In this document: in pieces, positions 36,851-50,571 of the stretch | Numbering within the stretch: the stretch's first letter is position 1 | Layout: each line of letters opens with the position of its first letter | Origin: Paragonimus skrjabini miyazakii | Taxonomy: Eukaryota > Platyhelminthes > Trematoda > Plagiorchiida > Troglotrematidae | Direction of reading: 5' to 3' | NCBI GenBank assembly: GCA_014338405.1 | Contig: JTDE01000205.1 | Span: 145,345 to 209,344, forward strand | DNA length: 64,000 nucleotides | The notes under the pieces: generated by a model | What the model saw: only the letters and a program-made list of their open reading frames with translations | Database searches by the model: none | What the model was told of the DNA's origin: nothing | Translations under genes and position numbers: made by a program

Positions 36851-39800
36851 AATTACAAGCCTGTACCAGCAAATTTGCTGACTCTTCCGCTTCATGCAAC
36901 ATGCATGTATTGTTTGTTCGGTATTTTTCTTTTCTTTCACCGTAACTACCTACTTATTGCTCTGGAACTTCGTGGGTCATTGTTGAGATCAACGCCAGTC
37001 AGAGACTCGGAGTTGAAATTGATGACCAGCCTACATACAACTGAGTAGTAACAGGAGCAGAACTTCAGTTCGGTATTTCCCTTGGGAAAAGAGCAGAAAA
37101 ATATTCAACTTCCCAAGTTACCATGCATCGGTCGTTAAACAAAGCCTTCTTTCTGTGACTTCGACAGAATATGCATCGTTGAAAGATGAAAGAGACAAAT
37201 GTGCAAAGGGGACGACTAATTTATTCCTGGGCAGTGCAAAAGATTAAAGTAGGGTATCTCGGCTGAAATTTCGACCCCATTCTCTTGTTTGTCTATGTTA
37301 CCACAAAGTGAAACCCATGTGCCCGTCGTATCTCAAAACATTGTTGTTTGATCTTAACATCGCTTCTGTGAAACGAAGTATCCTGAATACATGAAAAAGT
37401 AGTCAAACAAATAAATTGTAGTATGTCATCTTCGAAGGCTTTTAACTCGAGTCACGAAATCGAGGAATGACATAACTGTCAGATGCCCCACAGCCTTACG
37501 TCACAGTATAGGTATAACTGGCTCATCTGGGTTTCTGGCAAACAGAAAGCATCGACGGTCAGCACAAGGCAGAACGTCAGGAAGGCTGATGTGGTTGCCT
37601 CACTAGCATGTACATGGTGTCATTAGGCATCCAATCGATCCCGTAGCTCTTTCAAAACTCTAAAATCTTACCAGCGGCGGTGGTATACAAGACAAAAGTG
37701 ATGAGTTTTCTTGTCGACCAAAGTTAATTAATTTATTACAAAAATTCATCAGCATGAATTAACCCGAGCATTATTTTCTTTATTGTCAACGTGTTCTGTA
37801 TGACCCTGACTTATTTTTCATTTAGTCCTTAAGCATGCAAACGGTTTATTCGTAAGGTGAATTAAGACCTGAATAGGGTTAAGTTGGACAGAACATTGAG
37901 AATAATGTAGTTCTGCAAACACTAAGACATAAAATGTGCCTAAAGTGTCGTGTTCACACAAACAAAGCTTCATGTCTGATATGTAAAGTGTGTTTATTGC
38001 GGCACTCAACGAAATAAATATTTTCTGTCAGGTATCATGTGGGGACTACGACCTTTCTACTTGAACGGTTTAAGCAATTACATGAGGACACAACTATGGC
38101 GTGCAAATCTCCCTTCGGAGAAGAGTATAAAAGCTTGTCTATAACGTGTGAACTAACGTTTTATGGTTTTATGATCTATGTACACGATGTCTGTTCTATT
38201 ATTGACAAAGTAAAAGACTTTAACTAGATCGTAAAAGTTGAGAACAAGTAGGAAAGAACATGGTATAGGTAAACAAGTTGGAAGCATTAATCATTTTACT
38301 AGCTTGCTAATTATGTTTCCAAAACTTAGAATATGGTCAGTTTATCCATTTCTTGTCTGGTTGTCCGATCCAACGGGTGAATTGATGGGGATGAGGAATC
38401 ACCATACAGTTATCGAAAACAAACACGAACAAGAGATGCCCATCGTGTTGAAATTCATCAACATCTTTTGGATAATATAGTTGTGGCAGACTGTAAAGTG
38501 TTCCTAAAAATCAAGTTTTGAAATAATTGGAGAATGCAAGTGAGAAAAAAGTGATAACCAGCTTTCAAACGATCAGTTCGCTTACTGCATACACCAAATT
38601 TTCCTTTCAGTTATCTCACCTTCACTTCGAAAGAATATGTTTAAGCACTAAACTTTATTGAAATAAATTTATTACAAAGCATGAAAGATCAAACCTCACG
38701 TCAGATTTGACTCAATGAAGAGAAACCGATATATCTATAACGTCAACACAAATTATTTTAGAACACAAAGGAGGGAAGTTTGATGTCTGATAGCCATTGC
38801 CTCACAAAAAGTCAAGTTCGTTTGTTCAGAGGCTTATTGCGATGACACATTTGGCGGACTGTCGGACCGATTTGAGGATTTCTTGGTAAACAGTGTGTAT
38901 GGATTAATAATGTAGGAGAGTTACACGACTTCTACGCTTTGTAGCCCTCACGTTGCGGAGTAACTACAAATATCCAACAGCCAGCAATGATTTTTACTCA
39001 CTCATTGAAGAAACAGTACAAAACTTCATAATCACAACACGGAAACTATGTTACTCACTGGTAACGCAGTTACGATGTTCGATAACTGATATTAAACGTC
39101 AGCCCAAGCCATTATTGGCTGGTCGAGAAGGTGTTATCAGGATAACCTGATGGACGCCAATTGCACAATGGTTTGGCTTGGTAATGGAATAGCAATGTGA
39201 AATTTCCCGGTTCTCGGGGCCGCTGAGTAGTTTATCTGGTTGAGCACAAGCTGTGTAGATGCATGCGGTTTTTGTCATTTTCGTGACTAAACATATTCCA
39301 CAGACTGATACCTCCGAATTAACAAATAGGTCAGGCTGTTCATTGGCACTAATTGTATGTGTATTAGGGAATGTAAAATGGAAATAAAATCATAGCTTGA
39401 TTTCGATAGGATACTGGTGCCGGCCCATGTAATATTTACACAGTAAAGCAAACAATACTGCTCAAGCTACCTATATATTAGAGCCACTAATCTCAGCAAT
39501 GTGTCAAAGGTCAGGCTTTATGTAAAACCATGGGCTGTTAGTGTGACGGACGACCACAACAAGTGTAGTCCCTACAAAACCATTTATAACTCAGTTGAAA
39601 TGTCGTGTGATCGAAGGGTAGTGGATTCAGCGGTGGCTCACATTTGATGATTGATCAATTCACCACATGTGGCTAACATCAGAAGTTTCGCTAACCAGTC
39701 AGGTGTGGTGATTGACTGGACCTACGCAAACTGCAGGAGGAAATTAAACATGATCAACCAGATTGTCATAACTGATAGAATCAGTAAACAGTTAATCTAG

Positions 39801-41757
39801 CGGGAACCTCGTGATAACACCAAACGGCGGGTTCACTACATCCCAAATGCTAACACTGCGTATAAGGAAAGTCTCCCTGCATAGGGAGCACTTGATTACG
39901 CAGGCCAAGAATATCATCCGGCATGCCTCAGATGTTGAATGGCCAAAGACACCAACGGTGCATGTCTAACCGATACTGATCGGCGAGTTAAATCCACAAA
40001 AGTTTACAGTGTAATCTATGAGGAAGCGATCTATAGCTGCAACGAATTCGAATGAACGTAGATGGTTACCTCTGATCCTGTTGTTACTCAGTTACAAAGT
40101 TCGAGTCTTCGGCTAAACAAAATCTTTGAGAAATACCTATACTCGCGTGGACCAACGTTCATGTTACTGACTTGCGGATCCAGAGAAAAACTTCCGTTTC
40201 CAGGCCTGCATCTTGATATGTTGAAACTAAAAACAACTGTCGTCACTGGTGGTAAGTCTGCAGTTTTACGACTGAAGCTCACACAGTTTACTGTTTGCCC
40301 AAACCAAATCGTCTTACTTTGATTACACTAATGTATGTTCGTCTCACATATGCTTACATATGTCTTATGTACAATTATACTGCTGATATATATTGGAGCA
40401 GACTGGCCAATTATGGTTTCCGCTACGGCTGAACTCAAACCACAGGTAGTTACCACGTATACCAAACCAATATGTGCTCCAGCATTTGTGTCATGAAAGC
40501 ACACTGAAAGCCTGAGAATTTCATTTTGAAATATTACCACTGACGCATTCCTTCTGCGCAGTTGTGGATCTTCTGCTAGGATAAATTAACCTTAGTCAGA
40601 TGACAGAGACTTCCATCAACTTCAGTACCGAACGTCGAAATTGTATTACTAGTAAGCAGTGTACAGTATTGTTGATTGAGAAGTAATCCAGGTGTAAAAA
40701 TTCCGAGCTTAATCCGGATTCAAATCAACGACAGCCATCACTTGCATCTGTGGGGAACGTTGTTTTCAAGAAAATAGTGATAAACCGTTGTTCTCCGTTG
40801 CACCCGTCCTACAGCATTCTTCTTTAGACCGTTAATACGAAGAATAGATTATTCAAATGAAATATCCATACTGTTATCAAGAAATGTATACTAGCCCTTG
40901 ATTTATGGTAGACTGATGTTTACAAAAAAAGATTTAGAGACGTTTGGCAGCAAACGGTTTATATTGGACTAATCGCGGGTTTACCGAATGGAACTGACAG
41001 CATACTTACGGCTTTTCTAATCAACGCGACTGGACAATTTGGTCACTGCTCAAAATAGAATGTAACTTTTTGCGTACGATTATTCAGCCGTACCCAAAAT
41101 CAGGTCAGTAACGCAGTAGTCAACACGGTTATCTCAAGAAAGCCTGACCAATGTTCTAACTCCAGCAGTAACACTAACGGGCCTCAACGCCAACGAAGAT
41201 TGAGTTTATTGCCTCATAAACATGATACTTAGTTAAAATATTTATGAAAACTTGAAACTGTGAGCAAACGTGAGTAACATTTGGCACATGTACTGAATAA
41301 ACTATGGTCTTCCAAATTATTAATTAACTCTACCTATGCCAACCTACAAGTAACACGAGGTAGATGAAATGTACCGTGCTCAAAGCTAATCCGACTCGAA
41401 TAGCATACATACTGTGCACAAAATACATCCACATAAACAACTACTCTCCCGCCATGACATAATACTGGAACCTAACAACTCAAATCCGTAATGCATATAT
41501 TCAATCGTAATGTTCTATTATTTAATAAGCGGATATGTTTCATACTTCCTAGTAAGTAACGTCTTCAAGTTAAGGCTTCTGAGATCCAAACAATGTTACA
41601 GAGAAACGATACAGGTTAGTTGATGATCCTAAAACCACAAGACCGATGAACTTTTTTGACATGTTCAATACGCTTGATGAAAGAAGCTGATAAGATTTCC
41701 TAACAAATACTACAACAAAACTTCCCGAACATTCTGATATACATTGATATATTTCAG
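36851..41757. other. Non-coding stretch
   Basis: AT-rich, with no gene, RNA or element I can support. The frame at 40062-40322 (plus) is the longest open one but has no recognised domain or clear splice context. Confidence 0.5.
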
Positions 41758-41898
41758 AAAATAATGCCCTCCTTTCGTGAAATACCGGTTGACCATCAAA
41801 ACTCTTGCTGTCTGCTTTTCATTCCGCTTTTTACTATTGAGGTGTCAGAGGTAGACACCTCTGGAGCTCCGTCGCAACAAGGCACCATTTTTCAAAAG
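41758..41898 (+). CDS. Candidate internal exon, plus strand
   Basis: Seen: a strong acceptor (TGATATATTTCAG) before 41758 and a donor (AAAG|GTCAGA) after 41898. The 47 codons are open in phase 0 to phase 0. The peptide has a hydrophobic middle (SCCLLFIPLFTIEVS) between polar ends. It may be an upstream exon of the plus-strand gene ending at 51.8 kb. A 55-nt gap separates it from the next open segment. Confidence 0.35.
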
Positions 41899-41953
41899 GT
41901 CAGATTTAGCCTATCCGGAGCGTTCCCTTTAGTATCACACGTTTGTCCTGAAG

Positions 41954-42026
41954 TTTGAAGTTTCTTCGCCTCTGTCAAATCACACTGTCAAACGCTGCCA
42001 AAACGGCATGCCCAATAGTCATGTTA
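41954..42026 (+). CDS. Candidate short exon, plus strand
   Basis: Seen: after TTTGTCCTGAAG a phase-0 frame (SSPLSNHTVKRCQNGMPN) continues from the 41758-41898 exon over a 55-nt intron. A consensus donor GTGAGT lies at 42027, leaving in phase 1. The same frame is open to 42087, so the end is uncertain. Leaving in phase 1 does not fit the next candidate (phase 2), so the linkage is unresolved. Confidence 0.27.
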
Positions 42027-42161
42027 GTGAGTCGCACGGAGGTTTACTCAAAACCACTGTTGTTAGTTGCGATAATGAACGATGCGCTTGACTTATGGAT
42101 CTCTCCATCACACTACAGTCCGCGAATTCAATTTTGTAAATCATTTCAATTTTTCATGTAG

Positions 42162-42240
42162 ACAGCCCCACAAGTCTCCTGACCTTGCCTCTGCATCTGC
42201 ATTCAATGCGCTGGAACTAGCTATATTGAAAATGGGCACT
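42162..42240 (+). CDS. Candidate internal exon, plus strand
   Basis: Seen: acceptor AATTTTTCATGTAG, then a phase-2 to phase-0 frame of 26 codons (SPDLASASAFNALELAILK), and donor ACT|GTAAGG. The frame is also open upstream to about 42.08 kb. It fits in phase to the next candidate exon at 42437. Confidence 0.33.
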
Positions 42241-42436
42241 GTAAGGTATGACCTTGCGATAAGCCATGCTGATCACTAGCATGATAAGTTTCATGTAGTA
42301 AACGTTCCAGCACAACATAGTGTCCTTGTCGACAAAGAACTATTATCGGACCTCATGAAAATGTGAAGCTATTTTCTATCCAGTGATTGCAACCACACTA
42401 GAAAGTAAAGCCGCCTGAATGCATTCGTCTGCTGAG

Positions 42437-42498
42437 GAATCACTCGATTACAGTGCTGAGCAGCAGTCTACTGAGATACACTCAAAAGCTTTGAAAAC
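42437..42498 (+). CDS. Weak candidate exon, plus strand
   Basis: Seen: an acceptor GTCTGCTGAG, then 20 open codons (ESLDYSAEQQSTEIHSKALK), and a mediocre donor GTATAC leaving in phase 2. A stronger donor (GTAAGC) lies further on near 42.54 kb but leaves in phase 1. The phase-2 choice links to 42613-42651 and then to 45554. Confidence 0.24.
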
Positions 42499-42612
42499 GT
42501 ATACCGTCGTTATGCCTCGCATTCGCTATCGAAGTCACCCAAGTAAGCTAAGTGCGCATCACCATTCGTCGCTGTGGACTGGACATTTTGAGCTCGGCTA
42601 CTTCCATCTCAG

Positions 42613-42651
42613 TGATGAGATGTCTGTTTGCTTGATGTGCAGTCAGATTGA
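42613..42651 (+). CDS. Weak candidate 39-nt exon, plus strand
   Basis: Seen: acceptor CTTCCATCTCAG and donor GTGAGT bound 12 codons (DEMSVCLMCSQI) in phase 2 to phase 2. This is exactly the phase needed to connect 42498 to 45554. The signals are good but the exon is very short, so chance is a real possibility. Confidence 0.24.
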
Positions 42652-45553
42652 GTGAGTGACCAGGAAGCAAGCTAGTCAAGTCAGGTGTATATCCGACTGC
42701 GGTTTGTGACGATGAAACATTGGTTAGCGAGATCGATGCAGAGCACGACGACCAAATCTAGACAACTCCGAATCAAAAAACACTAACTTACAGCAAGGTT
42801 TTTTGTAATGTTGCCAGTTAAACGGTTATCCAACTCATGACCTGCCCAGTAGGCTAAGATTCACTTAATCCTGTAATCGCCGGATAACGCGCTTACCATA
42901 TACTACATGCTTTTGAGGAGGATTGGTTGGTTTTTCAAACGCTAATTTTGACCCATTGGCCAATGTGTGCCCTATGAATATTAAGAAAATATTCATGCGG
43001 CAAGCGTGGGGAGTACTGGTTTATTTCTAAAAAGCTTATCATCAAGTAGAGGTACTTTCAGCTCCGATGTGTTGAGTTACTGCTATAAAAATTGATTTTG
43101 GTAACATTTGCTTTTGGTTTTTCAAATGTTCACAGAAACGTTCTACCTTCTATTGATAGGAAGTGACACAAGTTTGCACTGAAGATAAAGCAACGCGCTA
43201 ATTTTTGTACCGCGTCGGTCCAGAATTCTGACTCAAAACATGCCTCATTTTTGACTGATTGCTATACAATTTCCATCCTAGAATAAACAATAATTATTCA
43301 GGATTCGTGCACACGTTTCCAAACAAGGGGAAACAAAAATAAAACGGCTGAAATTGAGGAATTACAAATGTTTAGATCACCATTAAAACACTGAGAGTAA
43401 CTCGCTCCGAGCCATCGATTAAACGCCCGACCGTTAGTAGAAATATTCAAGAAGTGTGTAAACCATTAAAAGAGTTGACATACTTCGTATCTTTCTCCAG
43501 ATCTTTCTTAAACAGCAACAACTTTTCTGGTATTTATGTTTGTAAATTTAGACGAAGTATACAGTTCAATTTTGTCTGTCTCTAACAAAATTGAGCAACA
43601 TTTTAGCCCAGTATACTCCCCAGGGAAATACAACTGGAAACTTTCAGTCTAGAAATGAAGAACGTTCGATCACTAAGAAAAGTGTTGCTTGCATCACACG
43701 CTGTTTTTAGTAAAGAGGACTTTTATGTCATTTTTACTTAAATAATTGTGGCTAAAACTGCTCCCAAATGATCAGGAAACAGAAACCGCCTGTTATCTCA
43801 TACCTGGCTATATTTAATGCAAGGCTGTCTTGAAGCGTCTGTTTTTTTTCTCAACATATCCAACGGTGATTTCAACAAAGGAAGTTGATAATATACAATC
43901 GAACAAAACGTTTCCTATTCAAGAGGCTTCACTGTCCAAAAAAGCAAACATCGGTCAAACCCAATATATGATGACATTTTTAAATGTTAGGGCGGTAGAG
44001 GGAAATCCCTATTTGAAAGACGAGGCAGAAAGTTGATGTTGACAGTTTGCCAGTCGGGGTTAAGTCTCATGGGGACTAACACTGTAAATGCGAGAAAGCA
44101 GCAAACATGACATTTTAGTGGTTTGCTTCGTATGACATCACCCAGGAAGAGAGACACGAACACACACCAGCAAACCAAAAACAGACGTGTCAAATACAAA
44201 AAACTATGGAATGGACTATTTTAAACAAAGCTTCATGATGAAGTTCTTGTGAAGCCTTTTACGAGAAAAATGGTTTGTCTACCTACCACGTATTTATAAT
44301 TCTAGCAGTTATTATTTCACTGGAATGCTGGTCGGTTCGCTGTAAACTGAGGTAGACGGGTTGCACTGTATAAACTTATGCAAGTCCTACAAAAAATGGT
44401 CAGCCATACACTCACTTCACGGATAAGTGTATACAGGCTAGAACTTTCAACAAACAATTAATGAGGTACACTCATACTTATACTAACGCAGAGGTAACTA
44501 ATAAGTAGATGTGTACTGTACATTGAGAAACAAATTTTCGGTAAAGCATAAATTACTGGTAGCAATCGAGTATGTTTTTATCCCGTCATCATCTGGCTGA
44601 ATACGATATGTTTCTATGGATTCACTGCCACCTGTAGATAACACATTAACAGGCTAAATGATTGTATGCATTAACCACCACTGAACATGATTCACGGGGT
44701 CAATTTTCTTGACGTCAGTCGTTTGGGTTGTAAACTTGTCTGATGAAATCATAGTATGCCAATATGATGGAGTGATATGAGGGCATTTAGAACTGTTTGG
44801 CTAACAAGGAAATAAGATTAGCGCCAAATAACTTCCGGGTGAACTATAACGAATTAACATCGAAAGAGTTGGTGGCTTTGTAACGTTTCTACTATCACAG
44901 AAGGCCATTATCTAGCTATTTAAATCGGAAAACTATAGGACACGTGCCTCATAGAAAGTAGTCATCAAATGGCATGTGTTGGTATGTTCGGTGTGCGTTG
45001 TTTAAGAAGCTTGGTCATATGATGAATGAGTCCACAGGTGAACCGGGGTCACAACTTAAACAGTCTAGGTGCGAAAAGAAATAGACCGGTTGTTTTTTGC
45101 GTCCCTTCACAACCAGTATACTCGGGATTGGGTGGGTATGCTTCATCGTGACAACTGCGAAAACAAACAAGAAACTTATTTGTTCAGTATTTCAAACATA
45201 CTGATTTAACAAGTGCAGATGAATCACTGCAATCCCTAGCAAACGTCACTGGAATTTTTACAAACGCCTAGTACTGAGAGTTCACGCACTTATTCTTAAT
45301 TGAAGATTGAAGTGAACGGCACTTTACTTGCCTCTTGGGGATCAATCGTGGCGTCGGCTAATGCATGCTAATGAAATGATCGCTCACGCTTCTCATTCTC
45401 TAAATATGTATTCGTTAGCATTAGTGAAGAGAAACCACTTTGTGTGCTCAACATATCCGGTCTAAAATCGTCAAACCCTGAATATTTGTATAACTGTTTA
45501 TAAGTCACTATTCAAGGTAGTGAGTGGTTAAATGCTATAACCTTTCATTATAG
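42652..45553. other. Probable intron or intergenic stretch
   Basis: AT-rich. A plus-strand frame at 43830-44036 has a mildly protein-like segment (EVDNIQSNKTFPIQEAS) without convincing splice sites. Nothing else is supportable. Confidence 0.4.
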
Positions 45554-45713
45554 AACCAGTGTTCATCAGGCTGGGGTGTATTCTTCTCTCTTGCTGTCAT
45601 TCCAACTAACTTTTCGGCAACACATTTTAAACAAATATGCTATTGATTCTGGTGATCAATCGTCCAATCAATTTTCATCTTCGGCTTTCACAAACTTTTG
45701 TACAGAATGTCCG
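45554..45713 (+). CDS. Exon of an unidentified plus-strand multi-exon gene
   Basis: Seen: acceptor CCTTTCATTATAG, then 53 codons in phase 2 to phase 0, and a consensus donor CCG|GTAAGT. The peptide has a hydrophobic patch (VYSSLLLSFQLTF) and a Ser-rich end with two Cys. Its phase-0 exit matches the exon at 50214. No domain is recognised. This and the following five segments form one phase-consistent chain of about 260 codons that ends in a stop followed by AATAAA, which is the main evidence for a gene. Confidence 0.45.
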
Positions 45714-48700
45714 GTAAGTTACAACCTCGCTAGTTGCCGCGTAAAACTCAAAAGCATCAACATGTTTACACTCACCAGAGGTAATGCACATCAAACGATT
45801 TATATCGATTTCACAGTCCATTATGTAGACAAATAACGTGTGACTCGGCCTACTTCTGCTATCAAGGTGGGATTAATCTCGGGTGAAAGTGATGTGAATT
45901 CTGTGTATCAGCTTCATTTTTATTACTGCTTGAACACTCCATCACAACTTGTTTACCAGGTCAACCATTTTGCTCGTACATGCTCCCTCCGTTGAATAGA
46001 CCGTTCACCTTCTGTCAATCTGGGCTCGTTTCAAATGATTGTAAGCTCTTTGCTGATTAGTATGATAAAATTCTCAACTATGAATAAAATACTTTGTGAA
46101 CAATTCTGGCTTCCGGTTTTATTCAAACCAGCGACACTAACTGTCAGCTCCAACGAGACTTGCTTTCTACCGACTGAGCTACGACACCGCGTCAAAATCT
46201 TGAAAGTTTCATGTTAGAAACTGACCGCTTTATCAACTCAGTGTGTTTGATGTTAACCACTTCATTGATTCATACGTTCTTCTGACTCCATAAAACAGCT
46301 ATCGCGAAGTGGTTAAATTATCCAAAAAACGTCCTGATAATTTTGTTGTTTGTCACCACTGAAGTATTCAAAAAATGTGCACGTAACTTCAAGCACATTT
46401 GATCCGGCCAGCTTTCACTAAAAACAGTTCTATATCATTAAATAAGTTTATTTACAATGGTTATTTTTCTACTGCCGATATTAACATTTCTGTGATTTTT
46501 CATAACAAATCTCAACATTTCAACAAAAACTAAGAGAACGTAAAAATCACTGCTTCACATAACACTCATGGTAACCGTCCACTAAACCCATTTGTAATAA
46601 TATCATTCGATGAATCAGGAACCCTTAATAAGTCATTATTTTTGCTATTCATCTACAGTAAATTAGCTTTAGTTTGAATGACAAGGGTCCATTGTCGACA
46701 AATGATTGATGATAGGTAATCATTCAACATATTAACCGTTAACGTGGTTTGTAGGTTAAACCTTCAGACATGCTGCGTATGAGCAGGTAAAAGCATAAGA
46801 CAATGGGCTACATATTAAGTACTTCATTTGGTCAGATGTGTAACAATATGTTTAAAAATAAGCTTCATGGAATACAACATTGTCCTGACCCTAAGGAATA
46901 GAATTATAAACGAAGGCATTTCTTGCTTCAACCCGTAGTAACGGTAAGTTTAATGTTGTGGTGGAATTTCAGTCTTACATAATGTGCTATTTGTTTCAGT
47001 CGTAGATAAATGTAACTTTCTGAGAAAATTAGCTCGCATCAAAGATATTGAAAATTGTTCCAAAACGTTCGTTAAGCCAACATATCTGACTGATCAGACG
47101 ATGTACTGGGGTAGCTCTCATTGAACAGTGAAATTTTGCCTAATCACCTGATTAACTCAATGTGTGATTCTATTATCAAAATGACGCAAACATTTCAAGT
47201 AACTTTGTGATGACTGTAGAATCGATTAATTCATGTGTTAAATAATTATCAGCGATTAATTGGAATATCGCTAATGACTGCATTAGAAATTTTCACATTC
47301 ACTCAGTTTATTCTTTGGATGCACTACTTATCCAGTGAAGGAAACAATAGCGTTAGCAGATTCTGAGTGCTGATTATTTCAGTGGCAAGAATTGCGTTTA
47401 TGCAAACAGACAGCACAAAAATCTAACACACGTTTGATGACTCAGTGCAGCGTTCATTCCGATGTTGCCTATGAATTCACAGTAATATGACAAAACTTGT
47501 ACGCAACATATTCTACATTTTATACGACGGAAAATGACTTGTAAACTGATAATGGTTACTTGCGTATATACAGTGCACCTTTCTAAATTGGTAAAACAGT
47601 CCTTCATATTGAATTAGAAATAGGTGAACCTTAAAGTCAGCTCGCGAATATTAACAGCAAATTGGTTACTTATAAGCCGGTGGAACTTTCGGATTCAAAG
47701 AGTGACTTTGAGAATACTGTCTCTTCACAATGATTGAAACTGCATTGTACGATTCTTTTTTTATAGGACTGTATGTCGGAAGAGTGTAGTTTGTTGCTGG
47801 AAATGAAATGGGAGCATGTGATTCACTGACTCATATAAGGTTTTATTCGCAACGTCACTTTACGCACTGACACGGGAGAAGTTCGATTTGACTTTTAAGC
47901 AGTTGTACATTTTCAACTCACTGTTTATATAATGAGGTTGAGGAAACATTATCACTCTTATGAATTACTGCTCTTTGTGTTGCTACTTAGTCGTACCAAA
48001 AGAGGATTTTCATCGGATTTCAAACCTAACGAAAAGACGAAATGTATACAAATGACTTCAAGTTTAATTTTAGGCGTGTGAAACTAATACTGATTATTGT
48101 ACAACCTGCATCTCCCGGCAGCTAAATTCATGCTAAATCGTTTCCTATGCTAGTTGTTTCGCTCATGAATTGGTGACCAAATCTGGTAGGAATGATAGAT
48201 GGTCGGTTTCTGCTCAGTTTACCAGCTAAGCCAATGTTGGGGATGGAGTTAGGAAAACACCACTTGCAAAGCTTGGAAAACTGTTGACTTTCTATGCGGT
48301 CGGAATACAAACAACATCCGGTTTGGAGCATACACCGAGACTAAGTTTAGCTAATAATTTGCCAGATAGCCAGTAATGAAACTAGGGCATTCTGAAGAAC
48401 GCAAGGAAAATCAGTTACTGAGTACTCATTGGAATAAAAAAATGCCACAAATTATGTTCTGCAGATATGTGGTGCATTTTTCACTGTGAGCTTGGACCAA
48501 ATGGATTAAATGAAGTATTAGGCAAACAGAAATAAACGCGCAGCTAAGATACGCGTCTATTTAATATTTGATCGAGCGCAAACAGTTGCCGACAAGAAAC
48601 GCCTTCTTCAGTATTTTGATGACGGGTCAAAAAATGTTGTCTACCATATTTCAAGACCAGCTCAGTACAACTTCCCTATGTAAAAGTTGGTTGCTGTCAG

Positions 48701-50213
48701 TGTGTTCCAGACATGAACTGTGACCATGAACATGTAAACTTACATATCCGGCTAATGTAGTGGATTTCGAAACGGAAGTCTAGAACGTGAAACTGTAGGT
48801 CGTAACTTTTTGCATTCTTTTCAGGTATCTTATTAAATACGCATTGTAATGAAGCATCATACTATGGCAATATAAGTAGAAGGCAAGTAATGCAAAACAG
48901 ACGGACAAAATGACATAAGACAAAATGCGTTTCCAACTAGAACACGTTAATCATCATGATCTATTCGGTAAAATATCGTTTACAGAAGGATTAAAGCTGT
49001 CTTGATTGTTAACACACCCACAATCCAAGGCAATCTCTCGGACAAAAAACATCAAAATGACTCGTAATTGACGCCTTAACACATGTCCGACAACTGACGA
49101 TTTTCATTCGCTGTGACCTTCAAGGTTTTTGTAGACTCAAGTGAAAAATTACGTCTGAGCCACACCCGAACGGAGGCCTCGGACCGTAGATACAGCTGTA
49201 TCGTTGTTTTGCCAATGTTCGAATACTTGAATACACCGTAATACAAAAACTGAATAGATAGGTGATTTGAAATGTGGCACAAATATCAAGTTAACAGAAA
49301 ACTGCAAAATTAATTTAGTTTCGCTGAATTGGTTGCAACCGTTCTGTCGACCGTAGTGCTGACATGTTCCTGGAAACGTCACTTTGAAAGGCAAACGGAG
49401 GGACATAATAGCAATTCTGGTTTGACATTTTTGGGTTTGCAATCTGTGCCCATAATGTTCAATTGATCAACTCCACATTTTCTGATACGTTTTCTTATGC
49501 ACACACTTCTAGCTCTGTATGAGAGAGTTGGAGGTAATCCTTCTTTACCAGTGGTTGTAGCAAACTCTGAAGTCGAATATACTGATCGGACCAACTGTGG
49601 TTAATACGGGCTCAACCTTATCGTGAACTGCCGGAGTTTTGTCAAATGAACTGAATGTGTGTTTGCTGGATCTGTATCCTCCTGTATCTGCATATCTTGC
49701 TCAGGACTCTCAGGCATCGTGAAATGTTACTTTAATTTATCGTCATAATCACACTAATTTTGAAGCTGAGTGATGAACATATCTTTCACCAACACAGTTT
49801 GACAGGCTTGCAAGTGCTTAGAAAGTGTAGTCCCACGTTAGACGTGTATAGTTGAGTAGACCATTTCGAATCCGTTGTCAGAACACTGACTGGTAGGTCA
49901 GAATGTTGCATATGTTCAACAATCTAATCTACGACTGCTCAAAACTTCACGTTCGCTAACAATCAGAAAATATGCTTGCTGGCTGTAAGTTCGACGTTCA
50001 TGTTGCTTAGGCCCATAAGTCCGCTTCATTGAAAGTTGTTTATCCGTATGATTTTTATTATCGATTGTTTGGCTGGTATAGATAAATTCAGCCGCTGGAA
50101 CAAACCATAAGATGGAGAGTTCTTGACAACAGTAATGATCTCGTGTGAAAAGTGTATGCTTGAATTTAACGTTCACCGCATAGCTGCTACATTTTAATAA
50201 GTCTATGTTTCAG
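45714..50213. other. Inferred 4.5-kb intron of the plus-strand gene
   Basis: Contains the minus-strand tRNA-like sequence at 46.1-46.2 kb. A strong acceptor at about 47.76 kb (TTCTTTTTTTATAG) opens 20 phase-0 codons but has no good donor, and an acceptor near 48.07 kb opens a 20-codon dead end. Otherwise nothing supportable. Confidence 0.4.
46112..46190 (-). other. tRNA-like sequence (tRNA pseudogene or tRNA-derived SINE head)
   Basis: Seen on the minus strand: TAGCTCAGTCGGTA (46181-46168) is a perfect internal promoter A box. TGGTTTGAAT (46130-46121) resembles a B box (GGTTCGANTCC) with one clear change. The spacing between boxes is several bases longer than in a normal tRNA without a long variable arm, and the presumed acceptor ends do not pair. 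Inference: not a functional tRNA. A polymerase III-derived SINE head or a decayed tRNA copy is more likely. Confidence 0.42.
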
Positions 50214-50342
50214 GTTTTGGACCACAATCCGGTTGACAAATTTCCTATATGTAAGCTACTAAACCTCCTTAGTAAAACAGCATCCCTTGACAACTTCTGC
50301 TTCAGTTTTTCCGTCATTATATTGCATTGTAGTATCCACTTG
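50214..50342 (+). CDS. Exon of the unidentified plus-strand multi-exon gene
   Basis: Seen: acceptor TCTATGTTTCAG, 43 codons in phase 0 to phase 0 (the other two frames have stops), and donor TTG|GTAAGA. The peptide contains VLDHNPVDKFPICKLLNLL and a hydrophobic stretch (FCFSFSVIILHCSIHL). It follows in phase from 45713 and leads to 50572. Confidence 0.48.
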
Positions 50343-50571
50343 GTAAGATGTAATATTGTGATTTGGATATATAAATCGTGCTATGTAATAATTCAGCGCA
50401 CGCTACAAAGAAATCACCGTATCATTAAGTTAAACTCAGTCAATACTAGTACGAAGTGCATTGTACGATGATACCGTCAAGGTCACACCCTTTAGACATC
50501 ATATGGTATGATTTATAACAAACTGCTTTAAAACGTATTTCAGAATGTATTGTCCTCCAATTTATTATCAG

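Noticed and set aside
47765..47830. Possible exon after the strong acceptor at 47.76 kb (phase 0, 20 codons)
   Set aside because: It has no acceptable donor before the stop. The chain 45713 to 50214 does not need it.
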